In this document: positions 40,487 to 43,996 of the stretch, one piece after another
How positions within the stretch are numbered: the first letter of the stretch is position 1
Layout of the letters: every line of letters begins with the position of its first letter
Source: Pseudomonadota bacterium
GTDB taxonomy: Bacteria; Chloroflexota; UBA6077; JAJPHF01
Reading direction: 5' to 3'
NCBI GenBank assembly: GCA_021325365.1
Contig: JAJPHF010000073.1
Coordinates: 1 to 43,996, forward strand
DNA: 43,996 nt
Notes under the pieces: generated by a model
Seen by the model: the letters and a program-made list of their open reading frames with translations, nothing else
Told to the model about the DNA's origin: nothing
The model's database searches: none
Position numbers and translations under genes: made by a program

Positions 40487-41386
40487 ATGGCGCCTGCGCC
40501 GCTGACGTTGATGGCAGTCCACGCCCACCCCGACGACGAGGCGATCGGCACGGGCGGGATCCTGGCGCGCTACGCCGCCGAGGGCGTGCAGACGGTGCTC
40601 GTCACCTGCACCCGTGGCGAGGTCGGCGAGATCGTCGACCCGACCGTGGCGCGGCCGGACAACCTGGCCGCGGTCCGCGAGGCCGAGCTGCGCGCCGCCT
40701 GCGCGATCCTGAAGGTGGGCGCGCTGCACTTCCTCGGCTACCGCGACTCGGGCATGGCTGGCACGCCGGACAACGACGACCCGCGCAGCTTCTGGCGCGC
40801 GGACGTCGACGAGGCGGCCGGGCGGCTGGTCGCCCTCATCCGCCGCTACCAGCCGGCGGTGCTCGTCACCTACGACGCGAACGGCTTCTACGGTCACCCC
40901 GACCACATCCAGGCCCACCGCGTGACGGTCGCCGCGTACGAGGCGGCGGGCGACCCGGCGCGCTACCCCGAGCAGGGCCTCCCGCCCTGGGCGCCCCAGA
41001 AACTGTACTATACGGCCGTGCCCCGCAGTGGCATGATCGCCTTCGGCCAGCGCCTGCGCGAGCTGGGCATCGAGTCGCCGCTGCCGGAGGACCCGGCCGA
41101 GATCACCTGGGGCACGCCCGACGAAGAGGTGACCACGGCCGTCGACGCGCGCGCCTACGCCGCGCTCAAGCGCGAGGCGCTGGCAGTGCACCGCAGCCAG
41201 GTGGGCCCGGAGACGTTTTTCCTCAAGCTGCCGCCGGCGCTGTGGACGGAGATCATGGGCGTCGAATTCTTCTCGCGCGCCGCCAGCCGCGTGCCGCTGC
41301 CGCCGCTGCCCACTCCCGACGCCAGCGGTGCCGTCGCGCGCGAGGACGACCTCTTCGCCGGCCTGCGCGAGGAGGCCCGGCCGTGA
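40487..41386 (+). CDS. PIG-L family deacetylase
   Basis: The product is 299 residues; ATG 40487 follows GGGAGGAGAGGAG. Zinc site motifs are HAHPDDEAIGTGG (H14, D16, D17, E18) near the N-terminus and the later GHPDHIQAH. The overall layout is that of the MshB/Mca branch (LVTCTRGEVGEI, HFLGYRDSGM, KREALAVHRSQVGPETFF). Members deacetylate N-acetylglucosaminyl lipids or thiols such as mycothiol precursors, or cut thiol conjugates (Mca). The actual substrate is uncertain. Its stop overlaps the next start by four bases (GTGA), and the following two genes overlap the same way, so the three form one operon. Confidence 0.93.
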   Translation: MAPAPLTLMAVHAHPDDEAIGTGGILARYAAEGVQTVLVTCTRGEVGEIVDPTVARPDNLAAVREAELRAACAILKVGALHFLGYRDSGMAGTPDNDDPRSFWRADVDEAAGRLVALIRRYQPAVLVTYDANGFYGHPDHIQAHRVTVAAYEAAGDPARYPEQGLPPWAPQKLYYTAVPRSGMIAFGQRLRELGIESPLPEDPAEITWGTPDEEVTTAVDARAYAALKREALAVHRSQVGPETFFLKLPPALWTEIMGVEFFSRAASRVPLPPLPTPDASGAVAREDDLFAGLREEARP

Positions 41387-42618
41387 CGAGCGGAGGGCCA
41401 TCCCCCGGCGCGGCGGGAGACTTCGCGCCGCGGGCCTCGCCGCGCGGGCGCGCCGTGCCCGGCGACCGCGACGCGACGCGCACCGTGCTGGCGCGGCTGC
41501 TCGCCACGCCCAGCCCCCAGCCCGATCTCGCCCAGGTGCGCGCCTTCGTCGCCGATACAGTCCGTCCGCTGCTCTCGGCGGCGTTCGACGACGTGCGGAT
41601 CGGCGCGGGCGGCAACCTGATCGCCCGCCGGCGGGCACGGCCGGCGAGGGACCTACTGCTCCTGCTCGGCTACGCCGGCACCTATCCGGCCGAGGGCATG
41701 GCCGAGGCCTTCAGCGGCGCCAGCCGCTTCGTCGCCGGGCGGGAGTACCTGGTGGGCCGCGGCGCCTCGGAGCAAATGGGCGCGCTCGCCGCGCTGCTGC
41801 TCGCCGCGAACGCGCTGGCCGAGGACGAGGCCGCCCAGGGTGCGACTGAGGGCGAGCTGGTGTTCGCCGTGAGCTGCGCTGGCGAGACCGGCAGCCACGA
41901 GCACATCCGTTACCTGGTCGAGGACGACGGCGTGCGGCCGTCCGCCGCGGTGCTGGGCCTGGGCACCGACAACCGCGTTTGCCTCGGCAACAAGGGGCGC
42001 GTCGACGTCGAGATCGAGGTGCGCGGTCGCGCCTGCCACAGCAGTCTCCCCGCACAGGGTCTGAACGCGATCGTCGGCGCCCAGGCCGTCCTCGCGCGGC
42101 TGGCGGCGCTGGACACGGGGCCGGCCGATCCGGACCTCGGCGCCGCCACGCTCACCCCCACCGCCGTCGAGTCCTGGCCGAAGGCGAGCCACACCGTGCC
42201 CGACCGCGTGCGGCTAGTGCTCGACCGCCGGCTGCTGCCGGGCCAGGAGCCGGACGAGGCGGTGGCGGCGATCCGCGCCGCGCTCGACGGCCTCGCGCCA
42301 TACACCATCGCGGTCCGCGGCGGGGCCTACCAGTACGCCTGCAAGCTGGCCCCCGACGCCGCGCTCGCGCGCCTGGCCGTCGGCGCCCTGCGCGCGGCCG
42401 GCGCCCGCGGCGAGACCTTCTACCTGCCGGCCGCACTCGACGGCGGCTACCTCCGCCGCTCTGGCGCCGAGGCGCTGATGCTCGGGCCCGGCGACCCGGC
42501 CCAGGCGCACACCGCCGACGAGCAGGTCGCGCTGGACGACGTGGTGCTCGCCGCCGAAGCCTACTACCGCCTCGGCGAGGCATACCTCGGGAGGGCGGCC
42601 GGAGGCGAGCGAGCATGA
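41383..42618 (+). CDS. M20-family peptidase homologue with altered metal ligands
   Basis: The product is 411 residues from GTG 41383. It has the two-domain M20 layout: a catalytic part, the dimerisation domain (VDVEIEVRGRACHSSLPAQGLNAI, with H219) and a C-terminal AHTADEQVALDDV. However, where zinc-dependent members have G-H-x-D this protein reads G96-Y97-A98-G99 (LLLLLGYAGTYPAEG). The bridging Asp position is E130 (GRGASEQMG), and the usual Glu-Glu is G167-E168 (SCAGETGS). At least the first zinc ligand is lost, so the protein may bind one metal, act by another route or be non-catalytic. It is translationally coupled to the PIG-L gene before and the dehydrogenase gene after it. Confidence 0.85.
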   Translation: MTSGGPSPGAAGDFAPRASPRGRAVPGDRDATRTVLARLLATPSPQPDLAQVRAFVADTVRPLLSAAFDDVRIGAGGNLIARRRARPARDLLLLLGYAGTYPAEGMAEAFSGASRFVAGREYLVGRGASEQMGALAALLLAANALAEDEAAQGATEGELVFAVSCAGETGSHEHIRYLVEDDGVRPSAAVLGLGTDNRVCLGNKGRVDVEIEVRGRACHSSLPAQGLNAIVGAQAVLARLAALDTGPADPDLGAATLTPTAVESWPKASHTVPDRVRLVLDRRLLPGQEPDEAVAAIRAALDGLAPYTIAVRGGAYQYACKLAPDAALARLAVGALRAAGARGETFYLPAALDGGYLRRSGAEALMLGPGDPAQAHTADEQVALDDVVLAAEAYYRLGEAYLGRAAGGERA

Positions 42619-43808
42619 CGTCCCCGAGCGCGCCGCCCGACGCCGTGGTACCGCCGCGCCCGCTGGACCCCGCCTGGTACGACTACATTCCGCCGCCGAT
42701 CGGGCGAACGGTGGCCGGGAGAGACCGGCTGCTCGAGGTCGGCGCGCTGGTCGAGGAGCTGGAGCGGCACCGCGCGCTGGTCGTCACCAGCCCCGCGCTC
42801 GTCGCCGAGGGGCGGCTACTGGAGCGCCTGGCGCGGAGCCTCGGCAAGCGGCTCGCCGGCGTGTTCGCGGGCACGCGGCCCCACTCGCCGATCGAGGTCG
42901 TGCGGGCGGCGCTGGCCCAGGCGCGCGAGGCGCGCGCCGACTGCGTGGTGAGCCTCGGCGGCGGCAGCGCGATCGACACCGCCAAGGGCGTCGTCTGGTA
43001 CGCCGAGACGGAGGCGCCCGAGCTCGGCCCGCGGCCGCTGGCGCACGTCGCGATCCCGTCCACGCTGTCCGGGGCGGAGTACACGGTGGACGCCGGCCTC
43101 ACCTTCGGCCCCACCAAGCGCGTCCACGCCCACCCGAGGATCGTCCCCGCGATCGTGGTCCTCGACCCGGCGGTGGCCGCCTCCGCGCCGCGCGAGCTGT
43201 TCCTCGCCTCGGGCCTGAACGCGCTGGCCCACTGCCTGGAGGGCACGGTCGCCATCAACCGCGCGCCGATGACCGACGCCTCCTACCTGCACGCCATCCG
43301 CCTGCTGAGCGAGGCGCTGCCGGCCGTGCAGGCCGGCGACGACGCCGCCCGCGGCACGGCGCAGGCCGCCGCGGCGCTCGCCGCCATTCCCTCGCGGGAG
43401 ATGGGACTGGGCCACGCCCTCGTGCATGCCGTGGGCGGCCGCTTCCGCACGCCGCACGCGGCGACGCACGCGATCATCGGCCCGGCCGTGATGCGCTTCA
43501 ATGCGCCGGTGGTGGCAGAGGGGCAGCGGCTGATCGCCGAGGCGCTCGGCCGCGACGTGCGCGGCCTCGGCCGCGACGCAGCGGCGTGGGAGGCGGCGCG
43601 CGGCGTCGTCGCCCTGCGCCGGCGCCTCGGCCTACCGGACTCGCTCGCCGCCCTGGGCGTGCCGCGCGCCGAGCTCGCCGCCGCCGCTGCCGACGCGCCG
43701 CGCGACCGCTACTACCCGACCAACCCCGCGCCGATCCCCTCCCTCGACGCCGTCGTCCAGGTCCTCGACTGGGCCTGGTCGGGCGTCATCCCGGATGTCA
43801 CGGCTTGA
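42615..43808 (+). CDS. Iron-containing alcohol dehydrogenase family, maleylacetate reductase-like
   Basis: The product is 397 residues from ATG 42615, overlapping the M20-like stop by four bases. The nucleotide-binding loop is VVSLGGGSAIDTAKGVVWY, with IPSTLSGAEYTVDAGLT following. The metal/catalytic region SGLNALAHCLEGT has Asn where iron alcohol dehydrogenases have Asp, and GLGHALVHAVGGRFRTPHAATHA matches the maleylacetate reductase branch. Those enzymes reduce maleylacetate to 3-oxoadipate with NAD(P)H in aromatic-ring breakdown. The operon partners (PIG-L deacetylase, M20-like protein) are not part of that classical pathway, so a different but related keto-acid may be the substrate. Confidence 0.9.
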   Translation: MTSPSAPPDAVVPPRPLDPAWYDYIPPPIGRTVAGRDRLLEVGALVEELERHRALVVTSPALVAEGRLLERLARSLGKRLAGVFAGTRPHSPIEVVRAALAQAREARADCVVSLGGGSAIDTAKGVVWYAETEAPELGPRPLAHVAIPSTLSGAEYTVDAGLTFGPTKRVHAHPRIVPAIVVLDPAVAASAPRELFLASGLNALAHCLEGTVAINRAPMTDASYLHAIRLLSEALPAVQAGDDAARGTAQAAAALAAIPSREMGLGHALVHAVGGRFRTPHAATHAIIGPAVMRFNAPVVAEGQRLIAEALGRDVRGLGRDAAAWEAARGVVALRRRLGLPDSLAALGVPRAELAAAAADAPRDRYYPTNPAPIPSLDAVVQVLDWAWSGVIPDVTA

Positions 43809-43832
43809 ACGGATTGCCAGATCACCCTGCCA

Positions 43833-43884
43833 CCGCCCTGAAGGGCGGGCCCGAGAGCGGCTCCTGGTCCGGCCTTCAGGCCGG
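43833..43884. terminator. Tandem hairpins after the dehydrogenase gene
   Basis: CCGCCC-TGAA-GGGCGG (43833-43848) and CCGGCC-TTCA-GGCCGG (43869-43884) are two short perfect stems. The first loop reads TGAA and the second TTCA, so the pair is itself an inverted arrangement. An AT-rich stretch follows. Bidirectional termination for the convergent genes at 43808 and 43895 is likely. Confidence 0.55.
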
Positions 43885-43894
43885 CTGAATTATA

Positions 43895-43996
43895 TCAAGT
43901 TACCGTGAGTGCTTCGGCTACGGCGGAGTCCCGCGGCCACCAGTGGAAGGCGGTGTAGCCGCGGACGAGCTCGGGATGGTCGGCGAGGTAGACGCA
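43895..43996 (-). CDS. C-terminal end of an unidentified gene (runs off the window)
   Basis: The reverse strand from 43996 to a TGA at 43895-43897 reads CVYLADHPELVRGYTAFHWW then PRDSAVAEALTVT, 33 residues with codon use like the neighbouring genes. The fragment is too short for me to name a family. It converges on the dehydrogenase gene, with the tandem hairpins between. Confidence 0.45.
   Translation of the reverse strand, partial: CVYLADHPELVRGYTAFHWWPRDSAVAEALTVT

Overview
This is a high-GC bacterial chromosomal window, about 70 percent G+C by eye. Several features suggest a Chloroflexota host, possibly a Thermomicrobia/Sphaerobacter-like lineage: the F420 genes cofG and cofH, a FecR-type secreted protein with Thr-Pro linkers, many tiny zinc-ribbon proteins, an FtsK/RNase J pair and abundant GTG starts. 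The assignment is an inference from gene content; there is no rRNA or marker tree. I found no tRNA, rRNA, CRISPR array or complete insertion sequence.

Layout. 1-3072 (minus): a hydantoinase/oxoprolinase pair (hyuA, hyuB truncated by the window edge) with a GNAT acetyltransferase between them. 3309-5502: an apparently acquired type II restriction-modification unit, with a beta-class DNA methyltransferase and a PD-(D/E)XK nuclease candidate facing each other with overlapping 3' ends, plus a small zinc-finger protein. 5512-10274 (minus): lipA, a ribbon-helix-helix protein, an S41 peptidase lacking the usual lysine, and transketolase. 10598-14133 (plus): a CPA2 antiporter and a Tat-exported beta-lactamase-fold hydrolase. 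14177-15920: cyclophilin and small zinc-ribbon proteins. 15968-20195 (minus): GT2 glycosyltransferase, YfhO-like membrane protein and scpB. 20419-23963 (plus): cofG, cofH and two unknown proteins. 23979-30486 (minus): a 2-hydroxyacid dehydrogenase, a family 4 uracil-DNA glycosylase ending in a clamp-binding motif, RNase J, ftsK and a frameshifted Uma2 gene. 30678-32807 (plus): an exported RidA protein and a radical SAM protein. 32895-38122: a PRC-barrel protein, an NMT1/THI5-like binding protein, a FecR-domain protein and another secreted protein. 38201-43808: proline dehydrogenase, dienelactone hydrolase, and an overlapping PIG-L / M20-like / maleylacetate-reductase-like operon. The last bases hold the C-terminus of a further gene.

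Most notable: the radical SAM gene at 31260 appears to encode a selenoprotein. Its apparent TGA stop (32733-32735) sits in the codon string Cys-TGA-Ala-Glu-Pro, which matches the CUAEP tail of a named radical SAM selenoprotein family as I recall it. The TGA is followed at the right distance by a perfect 7-bp hairpin that fits the bacterial SECIS consensus, so the protein probably runs on to 32807. Other points of interest are a shared ECF-like promoter motif before two secreted-protein genes, a sugar-binding-like beta domain split by a 200-residue insertion, two hydrolases with altered catalytic residues, and a dispersed intergenic repeat in which two genes (cofG and scpB) end.
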